DNA of 62,216 nucleotides from an uncultured Sanguibacteroides sp. (GCF_900543425.1 NZ_UQRQ01000018.1:1-62216), one strand, 5' to 3'; counted from the stretch's first letter, positions 33,910-42,445 are shown. A program made the numbers and translations. The notes: a model not told the origin generated them from the sequence alone.

Positions 33910-34809
33910 CTATTCGTCAATTTCCATGTAACGACAAAAATTTTCCAATACTTTTCGGGAAAGCCGTTCCATACATTGGGCGGAGTGCCCGGAAACCCGA
34001 TCCGTAAATAAAACATTATCCAAAGACAACAGAGAGCTTTTTAAATCTCCCATTCCGACTTGATCACACATATAAAAATTTCCGGTTCCCTTTAACCACT
34101 CCACCAAGGCCTCCTCATCGAAAGTGGGTCCTACCGAAGTATTAAAAAATATCTTTCCCTCTCCAAGAGCAGCAAACTCATCTTTTCCCAAGACAAAGGT
34201 ATTTCTCGGCAAGCAAGTTCCCAAAATATCCACCTGCTGTAACAACTGGTCTAAAGGCAGATAAACCATCCCTTCCTGTTCCGCCTCCTGTTTACGATGG
34301 CGATTATGGTAATATACTTCCGCACCTAAAAACTTTAATCCCTTGGCAATCATATTTCCCGTTCGTCCCAAACCTACTATCCCGACTTTCAACCCGGTCA
34401 ACTCGTAAGCCTCTTCTCTCCACCGTTGTCGCCCGAAACCGTGCAACAGTCTAACCAACTCACTAATCACGTATTCGACGACTCCTTCATCCCCATAATC
34501 ACGAATTCCAGTCACGACAATTCCACGTTCCCTGGCGGCTGCAATATCGACATTAGCACTCTGTTCGCTATACAAAGTACAACACATTCCGATATAACGA
34601 ATAGCAGGGCATGCTTCTATCACTTCCCGGTCAATCCGGGTATTATAGGACACCAAAACGCCCTCGGCATCACCGATTCGCTCAATAAGGATCTTATTAT
34701 TCTCCGGGATATTCTTATACTCCTCGACCTGACGGACAAGTTCTCTCAAACGTTGTACAGCCCATGGTCTCAGTCCGGTAGAATCTACGATCACAATCTT
34801 CTCAAACAT
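33910..34809 (-). CDS. 2-hydroxyacid dehydrogenase-family protein with altered catalytic residues
   Basis: A 299-residue NAD-binding protein of the D-isomer 2-hydroxyacid dehydrogenase fold, with the dinucleotide loop GIVGLGRTGNMIAKGLKFLG (GLGRTG 146-151). The three usual catalytic positions are changed. In FFNTSVGPTFDEEAL the expected Arg is Val226. In FTDRVSGHSAQCMER the expected His of the PHxxG motif is Arg271, with a His only at 275. The acidic residue region reads YMCDQVGMG. It may not act as a classical dehydrogenase. It is coupled to acpH. Confidence 0.82.
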   Translation of the reverse strand: MFEKIVIVDSTGLRPWAVQRLRELVRQVEEYKNIPENNKILIERIGDAEGVLVSYNTRIDREVIEACPAIRYIGMCCTLYSEQSANVDIAAARERGIVVTGIRDYGDEGVVEYVISELVRLLHGFGRQRWREEAYELTGLKVGIVGLGRTGNMIAKGLKFLGAEVYYHNRHRKQEAEQEGMVYLPLDQLLQQVDILGTCLPRNTFVLGKDEFAALGEGKIFFNTSVGPTFDEEALVEWLKGTGNFYMCDQVGMGDLKSSLLSLDNVLFTDRVSGHSAQCMERLSRKVLENFCRYMEIDE

Positions 34810-34829
34810 ACTTTTTATATTAGATAAGA

Positions 34830-34837
34830 CAAAATTA
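34830..34837 (-). promoter_or_regulatory. -7 box of the dehydrogenase-acpH pair
   Basis: TAATTTTG on the minus strand, 20 nt before the ATG at 34809; no -33 match. Confidence 0.5.
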
Positions 34838-34883
34838 CAAAAATCCTTGATGAAAGAGAATCGTTTTTAAGAATGAAATTTAT

Positions 34884-34891
34884 TACATTTG
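34884..34891 (+). promoter_or_regulatory. -7 box of the NlpC/P60 gene
   Basis: TACATTTG, 21 nt before the ATG at 34913. Confidence 0.55.
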
Positions 34892-34912
34892 CCCTAAACC
34901 TGCTACCAAATC

Positions 34913-35425
34913 ATGAGACACATACTATTTATTGGATTTCTATTCATATGGGCTACTTTTTCTTCTTGCAGTACAAGTCGACAATTAGCCTCCAATAAGC
35001 AACAAACGGCACAACTGTCCCGGAAACTCGGTTTTACCGTAAGCCGGAAAGACGATTTACGTCTATTCGAAGAGGTTTCCACCTGGCTAAAAGTACCTTA
35101 TCGATACGGGGGTACCACTCGGACAGGAGTCGATTGTTCCGGTTTTGTCGGAGCCGTTTATAAAAATGTATATCACAAGAAATTAGAAAGAACCGTTGCC
35201 AACATTTACCAAAAAGATTGTCGCCGTATCGGAAAACACAAACTAAAATCCGGAGATCTACTCTTTTTTACCCTTTCGAAAAAGAAAAAGAGATTAACTC
35301 ATATGGGAATCTTTCTAAAAAACGGTTATTTTGCCCATGCCAGTGTATCCAAAGGTGTCATCATCAGCCATTTGAACGATCCTTATTACAAAAAAGGCTG
35401 GAAAAAATCCGGGCGAGTATGGTAA
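34913..35425 (+). CDS. NlpC/P60-family peptidoglycan hydrolase lipoprotein
   Basis: A 170-residue lipoprotein (signal MRHILFIGFLFIWATFSSC, acceptor Cys19) with one NlpC/P60 domain. Catalytic residues are visible: Cys75 in GVDCSGFVGAVY, His130 in RLTHMGIFL and a third polar residue around His142 (FAHASVSKG). This family cuts the D-Glu-mDAP bond in cell-wall peptides; MepS (Spr) of E. coli is the closest model in size and layout. It probably acts at the outer-membrane inner face. Confidence 0.92.
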   Translation: MRHILFIGFLFIWATFSSCSTSRQLASNKQQTAQLSRKLGFTVSRKDDLRLFEEVSTWLKVPYRYGGTTRTGVDCSGFVGAVYKNVYHKKLERTVANIYQKDCRRIGKHKLKSGDLLFFTLSKKKKRLTHMGIFLKNGYFAHASVSKGVIISHLNDPYYKKGWKKSGRVW

Positions 35426-35465
35426 TTTCTCATGTATTTTCTCTATCAACACAAAAAAAACAATG

Positions 35466-36446
35466 CTAAATAATGATCGGAGGTTCCTGATCTACATTCC
35501 ATTCCACGTCCACCGAAAGATCAAACATCAAATTCATCTTCCATTGACCTCCGGAATCCTCCGTGTTAATAATAGCGGTCAATTTAGTTATGGTATTCTC
35601 TTTTAATACATATTTCGGAAGTCCCAATGTAATAATCTGCCCGTTATCCAAAGTGAAATGAAGAGTGAAATTGGACTGATTGTTCGCTATGGTCGGTAAA
35701 GAAACGGATGTCATTAATATACTATCCTGTACGGTAGAGAAAGTGAACGAATTACTGTCACTCACGCTAATCACCGGATTATTCAAGTATTCCCCCGTCA
35801 TATTAAACGAACCGTAAGTATTCGTTGTTTCCAGTTCTATTTTTGTTACAACCTGAGGAACGTCTTTCAATGTCAAGACAAACATAGAAACTTTTCGCGC
35901 TAAGGTCAAGTCAGGAACCTCTTCAAGCGCAGCCCCCAAAACAACAGGAGATGTGATTCCATAGAACAAACGGGGAGATTGAGCTCCATCGGTAATATTT
36001 GCAATAATATTATCCATCGTATTCCCTATGGTTACTCCTTCCAATGCAGCATCTTCAAAAGCTTTACCCGATTCCTCCAACATATTTCCAACTCCAACGA
36101 TCCGATAGGTTCCGACCGGCAATTCGTCCACTGTCAATGATTTTTTAGTCGTAAAACCGGCAGGAGTGTCCTCTGTACTATTTTCCAGGGCTTTCAACTG
36201 AGCTTCCGTCAGCACAAGCTTTTCATATAATCTATACGTTCCGGAACGATCCAATATAAACACCAGAACATTTAAGGATTTCACGTAAGAGGTTAACTCA
36301 TCGCCCACGACAGTACCCACTCTTCCCGTAAGAGTTAATTTCAGACTACGATCCCTCTTGGGTACATAATTCGAATCGTCGTCACTACATCGGGAAAAAC
36401 TCAACGTCATCAAAATCATTAACAAAAGTAGAAAAAACTGTTTCAT
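35466..36446 (-). CDS. FimB/Mfa2-like fimbrial anchor lipoprotein
   Basis: A 326-residue lipoprotein with signal MKQFFLLLLMILMTLSFSRC and acceptor Cys20, followed by an Asp-rich DDDSN. YVKSLNVLVFILDRSGTYRL and VDELPVGTYRIVGVGNM are typical of the N-terminal transthyretin-like domain of Mfa2/FimB proteins. The C-terminal half (about 190-326) is a second beta domain ending DLSVDVEWNVDQEPPIII. Such proteins anchor and cap type V fimbriae, but no major fimbrillin gene is adjacent, so it may be an orphan adhesin component. Confidence 0.75.
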   Translation of the reverse strand: MKQFFLLLLMILMTLSFSRCSDDDSNYVPKRDRSLKLTLTGRVGTVVGDELTSYVKSLNVLVFILDRSGTYRLYEKLVLTEAQLKALENSTEDTPAGFTTKKSLTVDELPVGTYRIVGVGNMLEESGKAFEDAALEGVTIGNTMDNIIANITDGAQSPRLFYGITSPVVLGAALEEVPDLTLARKVSMFVLTLKDVPQVVTKIELETTNTYGSFNMTGEYLNNPVISVSDSNSFTFSTVQDSILMTSVSLPTIANNQSNFTLHFTLDNGQIITLGLPKYVLKENTITKLTAIINTEDSGGQWKMNLMFDLSVDVEWNVDQEPPIII

Positions 36447-36550
36447 ATCTCCATCGTTTAATTCATTCCATTTTTCTTTTTATAGCGCAAAGTTCAGTCG
36501 TTTTGTTCCATAAAACCCGATTTATATATTATTCTAACAAGAAGTTTCAC

Positions 36551-36558
36551 TACTTTTG
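36551..36558 (+). promoter_or_regulatory. -7 box of the PfkB-type kinase
   Basis: TACTTTTG, 23 nt before the ATG at 36582. Confidence 0.55.
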
Positions 36559-36581
36559 GATATAAAACAAAAAACTACTAT

Positions 36582-37442
36582 ATGAACGGGTTATTTATAG
36601 GCTTATCCACCATAGATCTGATTTATTACGTTGAAAGAACCATACATGCCAATGAAAAAGTCAACACGAAAGAGGTATTGATATCCGGCGGCGGACCTGC
36701 CTATAATGCCGCTATCACATTTTCGGCATTAGGAAATGAAAGTCTGTTGATTAGCGGAATAGGTCCTTCTCCTCTTTCGTCTATTATTCATAAAGAACTA
36801 AAGGACTTCCGTATCTCTTGTACGGATGGCTTTAAAGATTCCTGCCAGACACTACCCGTATCCTCCATCCAAATCACTCCCGACGGGGAACGAGCCGTAT
36901 TGACCAATTCCGGTCCACGTTCTCTACAATCGGAACTGCTACCCGGAAATATTCCTCCCGATACTCGCGTTTTGTTGACAGACGGACATTATTTAGAATC
37001 GGCCATACATTTTTCTCAAATAGCTTATCAACAAAAGATACCGACAATCTTAGACGGAGGAAGCTGGAAAAAAGGAATGGAAAAATTATTACCATGGATA
37101 ACCGTCATCATCTGCTCCGATTCGTTTCGCATTCCTTTCGTTGCAGATAATTATGGGGAAAAAAAGACCTATTTGAACCACGCTGGACCTCAAAAAGTAG
37201 CTTTTACGCGGGGGGAAAACTCCATTCTGGCTTTCGAAGACGACCTGCAAACAGAAATTACCGTTCCCGCTCTTCCCGTTGTCGATACCTTAGGTGCAGG
37301 AGATATTTTCCATGGGGCTTTTTGTCACTACTATATCGGACATTTCAATTTTTTAGAAGCTTTGAGGCAAGCCTCCGAAATAGCCGGTCTTTCTTGCAGG
37401 TATAAAGGAACCAGAACCTGGATCGATCAATTAAAAAAATAA
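36582..37442 (+). CDS. PfkB-family carbohydrate kinase
   Basis: A 286-residue ribokinase-fold kinase. Signature 1 region: LISGGGPAYNAAITFSALGN. Signature 2 with catalytic Asp: VVDTLGAGDIFHGAFCHYY. The protein is slightly short for the family. The substrate (sugar, nucleoside or other alcohol) cannot be read from the sequence. It stands alone, with its own -7 box, and converges on the CoA-disulfide reductase fusion gene. Confidence 0.9.
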   Translation: MNGLFIGLSTIDLIYYVERTIHANEKVNTKEVLISGGGPAYNAAITFSALGNESLLISGIGPSPLSSIIHKELKDFRISCTDGFKDSCQTLPVSSIQITPDGERAVLTNSGPRSLQSELLPGNIPPDTRVLLTDGHYLESAIHFSQIAYQQKIPTILDGGSWKKGMEKLLPWITVIICSDSFRIPFVADNYGEKKTYLNHAGPQKVAFTRGENSILAFEDDLQTEITVPALPVVDTLGAGDIFHGAFCHYYIGHFNFLEALRQASEIAGLSCRYKGTRTWIDQLKK

Positions 37443-37480
37443 ACAGGTCAAAACCGGATTGTTTCGACCTGTCCTCTCGA

Positions 37481-39913
37481 TTAAATAAATAAATTCACGT
37501 TTGCCTCCTCCGCTCTTTCCAAATAAGTCGCCACTCCTCCTACATTCACCCCCTCTAACAACTCCTCCGGTCGTATCCCCATGACATCCATTGACATTTG
37601 GCAAGCAATAAACTCCACTCCGCTTTGCCGGGCCTGTTGAATTAAACTCTCCAGGGAATCGATTTTTTTGCTCTTCATAATTTTCCTCATCATCCAACTT
37701 CCCATTCCCCCCATATTCATTTTAGATAAAGAAAGCTTTTTACTACTCGAGGGAAGCATCCAACCGAACATCTTCCCAATCCAATCCTTTTCTGTTTTTC
37801 CCGGATGCTCCTTTTTGATTACGTTCAATCCCCAAAAGGTAAAGAACATCGTCACTTTACGTCCCGTCGCAGCGGCTCCATTGGCAATGACAAACGATGC
37901 AATGGCCCGGTCCAGATCGTCACTAAAAACAATTAATGTTTTATTCTCAGACAAATGTTTTTCTTTCTCTTGAGATGATTTACCTTTTTCAACAACAGCC
38001 GTGATAACACCTTTTCCCTGCTGCAAACTCACCACCTGATTTCCCGTCATTTTGGCCCATGAAACGACATCCCGGTAAAAACCATTGTCTGTCGCGGTTA
38101 TCTCCATCCGCTCTCCCTCCTTCAATTGCTCGATTCCCCCTTTCAATTTCATGACAGGCCCCGGACATTGTAATCCGCAAGCATCTATCGATACTGTTTT
38201 TACCTCTTTGGCTTCGGTTTTTTCTTCCCTATTTGTCTTTATCTTCTCCTGCCCCCGACTGCATTGCTCTTGTACAGCCATCCTATAAGTTTTCAAACCC
38301 CCGTTCAAATTCATGACCCGGAAGCCTCTTTGTGAAAGAATCCGGGCAGCGATATATCCCCTGAGGCCTATCGCACAAAAAACAACAACCGGCCGATCCG
38401 GTATAATCGAATCTACCTCCTGTCTCAAATGATCCAACGGAATATTTATAGCCCCGGGAATACTCCCTAAGGCACATTCATCCGATGTACGAACATCGAT
38501 CAAAATAAACTCCTCTTTCCGGGCCTCTTTTAAGTTTTGCCATTCTATGGTTTGTACTTTTCCGCTCCATAAATTATCTGCTGCAAATCCAGCCATATTT
38601 ACCGGATCTTTAGCGGAAGAGAATGGCGGCGCATAAGCTTGTTCCAACTCCATCAAATCGAATACGCTACCTCCATTACGTATGACCGAAGCCAACATCT
38701 CCAGTCGTTTATCGACTCCCTCGTAACCAACGACCTGTCCTCCCAATAAACGTCCTTCTTCCGGAGAGAAATTAATTTTAATCGTTAAGGGCATAGCCCC
38801 CGGATAATATCCGGCATGGGAAGAAGCATGTACTATCACATTCTGATAAGGGATATGATTTTTTTCCAGCAATTTAGCCGAAACGCCGGTAGTGCCTACC
38901 GTCATATCAAACACCTTGGCAATAGCCGTATTAATGGCTCCTTTGTAGGGATATTGATTTCCGTACACGATATTATTAGCACATATCCTCCCTTGTTTAT
39001 TCGTCGGACCGGCTAAAAAAGACAACGAGGGACGCCCTGTAACGGGACTCGGAAACTCAATAGCATCTCCGACAGCATAAATATCGGGATCGGAAGTCTG
39101 TAAATACTCGTTTACCCATATTCCTCCGGTCTCTCCAACCCTTATGCCCGCCTTTAAGGCCAATCGATGATCGGGACGTACTCCGATGGAAAGCAATACC
39201 AACTCTGTTTTCAATCTCTCCCCGCTCCTCAACGTAACAAGGATTGCCTCTCCCTCTCTTTCGAAAGAAACCACAGCCTCTTCCAGTAATAAATTCACCC
39301 CCTGATTCCTCAACTCTTGGTGAACAAATGTTGCCATCTCGTAATCTACAGGTGTCATAACCTGATTGGCCATTTCAACGATGGTCACCTCAATCCCTTG
39401 TCGCTGGAGATTTTCTGCCATTTCCAAACCGATAAAACCGGCCCCGACAACTAAAGCCCGTTTCACGGCATGTTCTTCTATAAACGTTTTTATCCGGTCC
39501 GTATCGGCTACATTACGGAGGGTAAATATACCCGGACTCCGGATACCATCCAACGGAGGACGAACCGGTTCCGCTCCCGGAGAAAGAACTAATTTATCAA
39601 AGGTTTCTTCATATTCTTTTCCGGTTTCAATATCCTTTACAATTATCCTCTTAGAAGCCGACAAAACATCCGTAACTTCGGACTTTACCCGCACATCTAC
39701 CCGAAAACGGGCAGCAAAACTCTGAGGCGTTTGCACGAACAACTTGGAACGTTCGTCTATCACATCCCCGATATAATAAGGCAAACCACAATTAGCATAG
39801 GAGATATACTCCCCCTTTTCCAAAAGAATAATTTCTGCCTCTTCATCCAATCGACGCAACCGGGCTGCCGTTGATGCTCCCCCGGCAACACCCCCGATAA
39901 TGACATATTTCAT
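37481..39913 (-). CDS. CoA-disulfide reductase fused to rhodanese, TusA and DsrE domains
   Basis: An 810-residue multidomain sulfur enzyme. Residues 1-445 are an FAD/NAD(P)H disulfide reductase with GGVAGGASTAARLRRLDEEA, active Cys42 in SYANCGLPYY, VVGAGFIGLEMAENL and IYAVGDAIE. Residues 455-548 are a rhodanese domain with Cys513 in VVFCAIGLRGY. Residues 573-645 are TusA-like with Cys583 in GLQCPGPVMKLK. Residues 658-810 are DsrE-like with Cys771 in FIACQMSMDVMG. All four redox or sulfur-carrier cysteines are present, so persulfide could pass along one chain. It is the last gene of the arsR-trx-cdr operon and probably reduces CoA-disulfide/persulfide or polysulfide. Confidence 0.93.
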   Translation of the reverse strand: MKYVIIGGVAGGASTAARLRRLDEEAEIILLEKGEYISYANCGLPYYIGDVIDERSKLFVQTPQSFAARFRVDVRVKSEVTDVLSASKRIIVKDIETGKEYEETFDKLVLSPGAEPVRPPLDGIRSPGIFTLRNVADTDRIKTFIEEHAVKRALVVGAGFIGLEMAENLQRQGIEVTIVEMANQVMTPVDYEMATFVHQELRNQGVNLLLEEAVVSFEREGEAILVTLRSGERLKTELVLLSIGVRPDHRLALKAGIRVGETGGIWVNEYLQTSDPDIYAVGDAIEFPSPVTGRPSLSFLAGPTNKQGRICANNIVYGNQYPYKGAINTAIAKVFDMTVGTTGVSAKLLEKNHIPYQNVIVHASSHAGYYPGAMPLTIKINFSPEEGRLLGGQVVGYEGVDKRLEMLASVIRNGGSVFDLMELEQAYAPPFSSAKDPVNMAGFAADNLWSGKVQTIEWQNLKEARKEEFILIDVRTSDECALGSIPGAINIPLDHLRQEVDSIIPDRPVVVFCAIGLRGYIAARILSQRGFRVMNLNGGLKTYRMAVQEQCSRGQEKIKTNREEKTEAKEVKTVSIDACGLQCPGPVMKLKGGIEQLKEGERMEITATDNGFYRDVVSWAKMTGNQVVSLQQGKGVITAVVEKGKSSQEKEKHLSENKTLIVFSDDLDRAIASFVIANGAAATGRKVTMFFTFWGLNVIKKEHPGKTEKDWIGKMFGWMLPSSSKKLSLSKMNMGGMGSWMMRKIMKSKKIDSLESLIQQARQSGVEFIACQMSMDVMGIRPEELLEGVNVGGVATYLERAEEANVNLFI

Positions 39914-39935
39914 AAATTCCTTCTCTATCTATAAT

Positions 39936-40238
39936 TTACAAATACTTTTCTACAATCTGTTGTAACTGGTTGGCCGGAACCACACCGTTATTACTCCACA
40001 ACATCCGTCCCTGCTTAAAAAGTATTAATGTCGGCACCGATTGTATATGATAAGTATAAACAGGCTGGCGATTAGCCGGAACGTCTACATCCACCTTTAT
40101 AATTGTAATCTTATCGCCCAATCGCTTTTTCAAATCCTCTAAAATAGGATGCATCATCTTACAAGGACCACACCAGGTCGCGTAAAAATCAACTAATACC
40201 AATTTGTCACCTTGAATCAACTCATTAAACTTTTCCAT
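39936..40238 (-). CDS. trxA: Thioredoxin
   Basis: A 100-residue thioredoxin with active site ATWCGPCKMM (Cys23, Cys26), the cis-Pro segment IQSVPTLILFKQGRML and the buried Asp in LVLVDFYATW. It lies 22 nt upstream of the CoA-disulfide reductase fusion and downstream of an ArsR regulator. In this setting it probably recycles persulfides on the fusion protein or its substrates. An operator-like copy precedes it at 40267-40296. Confidence 0.95.
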   Translation of the reverse strand: MEKFNELIQGDKLVLVDFYATWCGPCKMMHPILEDLKKRLGDKITIIKVDVDVPANRQPVYTYHIQSVPTLILFKQGRMLWSNNGVVPANQLQQIVEKYL

Positions 40239-40266
40239 AACCTTATCTAATTTAAATTTATTATAT

Positions 40267-40296
40267 CAAATACATAAACATACATTTATATGTTTA
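40267..40296 (-). promoter_or_regulatory. Second operator-like site, before the thioredoxin gene
   Basis: Positions 40267-40287 repeat 40626-40646 with a single mismatch. The site includes an 8-bp inverted repeat TAAACATA (40275-40282), CATTTA, TATGTTTA (40289-40296). The duplicated -7 box reads TGTATTTG here (one mismatch to TAnnTTTG). It probably binds the ArsR regulator encoded next to it. Confidence 0.55.
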
Positions 40297-40306
40297 GATG
40301 AAAAAA

Positions 40307-40600
40307 TTATTCCGAACATTTCATCATACACCGCATGGCATTCGTAATGCGGTCATCTGCCAATCGATAGTATGCATTCCGTCCCTCCCGGCGAATTAAT
40401 AATATCCCTTTAGCCAACATATCCGTCAAATGATGCGAAATCAATGCCTGACTACACTCCATTCTTTCACAAATCCCAGAAACACTCAATTCGGCATTTC
40501 TGGAAAGCAAACATATGATATTCAGTCGATTCGGATGAGATACGGCTTTCAATACATAAGCCATCTTCTCCAATTCTTCCCTTGTTAAACAATGTTCCAT
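40307..40600 (-). CDS. ArsR-family transcriptional regulator, possible persulfide sensor
   Basis: A 97-residue winged-helix protein from the ATG at 40600. In-frame starts further upstream fall in the promoter itself (-7 box 40633-40626), so they are excluded. LKAVSHPNRLNIICLLSRNA, CERMECSQALISHHLTDMLA and IRREGRNAYYRLADDRI are the ArsR fold. Six cysteines are present (4, 30, 44, 49, 91, 95). From memory, SqrR/BigR persulfide sensors use one Cys in the helix after the PxR motif and one near the C-terminus; Cys30 and Cys91/95 fall in matching places. It heads the thioredoxin-CoA-disulfide reductase operon and probably represses it. Confidence 0.9.
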   Translation of the reverse strand: MEHCLTREELEKMAYVLKAVSHPNRLNIICLLSRNAELSVSGICERMECSQALISHHLTDMLAKGILLIRREGRNAYYRLADDRITNAMRCMMKCSE

Positions 40601-40625
40601 CAGTATCTTCTTTTTATTTACCATA

Positions 40626-40657
40626 CAAATATATAAACATACATTTGAATATACAAA
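40626..40657 (-). promoter_or_regulatory. Promoter and operator of the arsR-trx-cdr operon
   Basis: Minus strand TTTG (40657-40654), 20 nt, TATATTTG (40633-40626). The spacer holds the 14-base word ATAAACATACATTT (plus strand 40633-40646), found again at 40274-40287. Binding there would block RNA polymerase, so autorepression by the adjacent ArsR protein is expected. Confidence 0.65.
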
Positions 40658-40683
40658 TAAACGCACGAAAAAATGTATGCCGA

Positions 40684-41463
40684 TTACACCTCAATGATAG
40701 CATCTAATTGAAAATTAAGATGTTCATCGTATTTCACGTAGCCCAATTGATTACACAATAATCTTGTCCCCTCTATTTCAACTTCAGGCATATTGGCATG
40801 GGAATGTCCATATATCCAATAATCAATCGGATATTTTTTTATGAAATCCTTCAACTCCACGACAAAAGCAGGAGTTAAAGCTCCGTCTTTAAACCGAGGA
40901 GAATTACAATAATAGGTCGGAACATGATGAGAAACCACGATTCTTTTCTTTGCCGTACTTTTCTCCAATGCTTTTTTCAAAAAACACAAACACTTCTCGT
41001 GTACTTTATCATAATCGGCAGCAGCAAAAGGGCGACCGGAATAATAGATCCGTTGACAGTCCATCATACCGTATTCGACATCCCACAACAACTCTTCCGG
41101 AACGGATGACCACAAAGTGGTAAAAAAGAGTTCCGTATCTCCTATCCGCACACTCCGATTATTAATCCACTTCACATTCGAGCGAATTTCCAACGTAAAA
41201 CCTTCCAGCACATTCGCCAAATCGTATCCCCCGTAAAATTCATGATTCCCCGGTACGACATATACCTGTTCATAATGTTCGGAAGCCCAATCCCAAAAAG
41301 AGTGACGATTCAAACGCCGATCCTTGATATAGCTAATATCCCCGGCTAAAACGAGTATATCTCCTCTAACAATCAAAGGGATCTCCTCCAAAAACTTTGT
41401 ATTCTGATTGAATTCCAGATGCAAATCAGATGCGTATTGAATTTTTATACCCCTTTTTTTCAT
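40684..41463 (-). CDS. Calcineurin-like metallophosphoesterase
   Basis: A 259-residue cytoplasmic phosphoesterase. The metal-binding set is clear: YASDLHLEF (D, H), VLAGDISY (GD), VVPGNHEFYGG (GNHE), VVSHHVPTYY (H) and YGHSHAN (GHxH). The family acts on many phosphoesters, and the substrate is unknown. It is upstream of and divergent in function from the arsR operon, in the same orientation, with the arsR promoter lying just downstream of its stop codon. Confidence 0.9.
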   Translation of the reverse strand: MKKRGIKIQYASDLHLEFNQNTKFLEEIPLIVRGDILVLAGDISYIKDRRLNRHSFWDWASEHYEQVYVVPGNHEFYGGYDLANVLEGFTLEIRSNVKWINNRSVRIGDTELFFTTLWSSVPEELLWDVEYGMMDCQRIYYSGRPFAAADYDKVHEKCLCFLKKALEKSTAKKRIVVSHHVPTYYCNSPRFKDGALTPAFVVELKDFIKKYPIDYWIYGHSHANMPEVEIEGTRLLCNQLGYVKYDEHLNFQLDAIIEV

Positions 41464-41555
41464 ACTTTAAAGATATGAAAATTATTCCGTTTTTTATCCC
41501 TTTTATAAGGTCCATTTTAATAACACAATACTGATCAAAGGAAAATTTATCCTAT

Positions 41556-41589
41556 AAAAAAACTGCTTCAAAAAGTTATTTTGAAGCAG
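41556..41589 (-). terminator. Terminator of the PepSY-like lipoprotein gene
   Basis: CTGCTTCAAAA (41563-41573) pairs with TTTTGAAGCAG (41579-41589), loop 5 nt, seven A on the plus strand at 41556-41562 giving the U tract of the minus transcript. Confidence 0.85.
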
Positions 41590-41611
41590 CTCTTTTTATC
41601 CTTTTATTTAA

Positions 41612-42445
41612 TCAACCGATAAATAAAGATCCGTCCGCATAAATCTCGACAAACATATTCAGACTTCCGGTTTTTTGTAACTCAACCCGGTATACATCAT
41701 CTCCCGAGGCGTATTCTCTGAATTCGGCTCCGATCGGAGTATACCCTTCAAAAGCATTTCCTTTTAAAGTGTTAAGAACAGGCTGAGGCAGCTCCGTCAG
41801 CAACACTTTCCATTGAGTCTGGATCCACGAGTTATCCGACCCGAATATAACCTCCTTTACCCGACTCCCGTCCAAAATAGTGACAATCTTACGTCCATCG
41901 ATTAAAAAATCGGAATCTATAATGACGGACTGTGGATAATCCTTCTGAATAAAACTGACGATTGTCGTCGGTAAATTCGTAGTACTGTTGTCATCGGCCT
42001 CCCGGCTCAAATTTCCTTCTTCATCATAATAAAGCGTTCTCTCTTGTTGTCCCTGTTCCACCTCTATCCGATAGGATACTGGCATATTCAACCGTTCCAA
42101 CATCTCTACATCCTCTACTCGCCAAGCGGAATAGGTCCCGGATTCAAACCCGGTCTTAACGGCTGAAGGCAATTGATTATACGATAAATCCGTTTCCGTT
42201 AATAACCATTCGCCGGAATAAGAGAACCAAGCCTCACAACTTTTCCCTTCATAAGTAAAATCCGCCTGAGCGTATCCGTTATCCATTTTCCACTCCACAT
42301 TAGTAGCCGTCGCGTATTTTGCCTGAAACGCCTCAATTACCTGTTTCCCGGGAGTACTTTTCCCTCCATCGTCATCGCTACAAGCCGCAAAAAAAGCGAA
42401 TAACCCGATAACGATCGTCAAAATTCCATTCTTCATCATCTTCAT
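41612..42445 (-). CDS. PepSY-like lipoprotein with repeats
   Basis: Starts at the ATG at 42445 (MKMMKNGILTIVIGLFAFFA, lipobox AAC, then SDDDGGK), which places a normal signal peptide at the N-terminus. About 277 residues. It contains repeated beta-lactamase-inhibitor/PepSY-like units: AFQAKYATATNVEWKMDNGY, then GYAQADFTYEGKSCEAWFSY, and again FIQKDYPQSVIIDSDFLIDG. These units (PF11396-type) are common in Bacteroidetes surface or periplasmic lipoproteins of unknown role. It is monocistronic. Confidence 0.8.
   Translation of the reverse strand: MKMMKNGILTIVIGLFAFFAACSDDDGGKSTPGKQVIEAFQAKYATATNVEWKMDNGYAQADFTYEGKSCEAWFSYSGEWLLTETDLSYNQLPSAVKTGFESGTYSAWRVEDVEMLERLNMPVSYRIEVEQGQQERTLYYDEEGNLSREADDNSTTNLPTTIVSFIQKDYPQSVIIDSDFLIDGRKIVTILDGSRVKEVIFGSDNSWIQTQWKVLLTELPQPVLNTLKGNAFEGYTPIGAEFREYASGDDVYRVELQKTGSLNMFVEIYADGSLFIG

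Noticed and set aside
37443..37472. ACAGGTC/GACCTGT hairpin between the PfkB-type kinase and cdr genes as a terminator
   Set aside because: The stem is real but there is no T run on either side.
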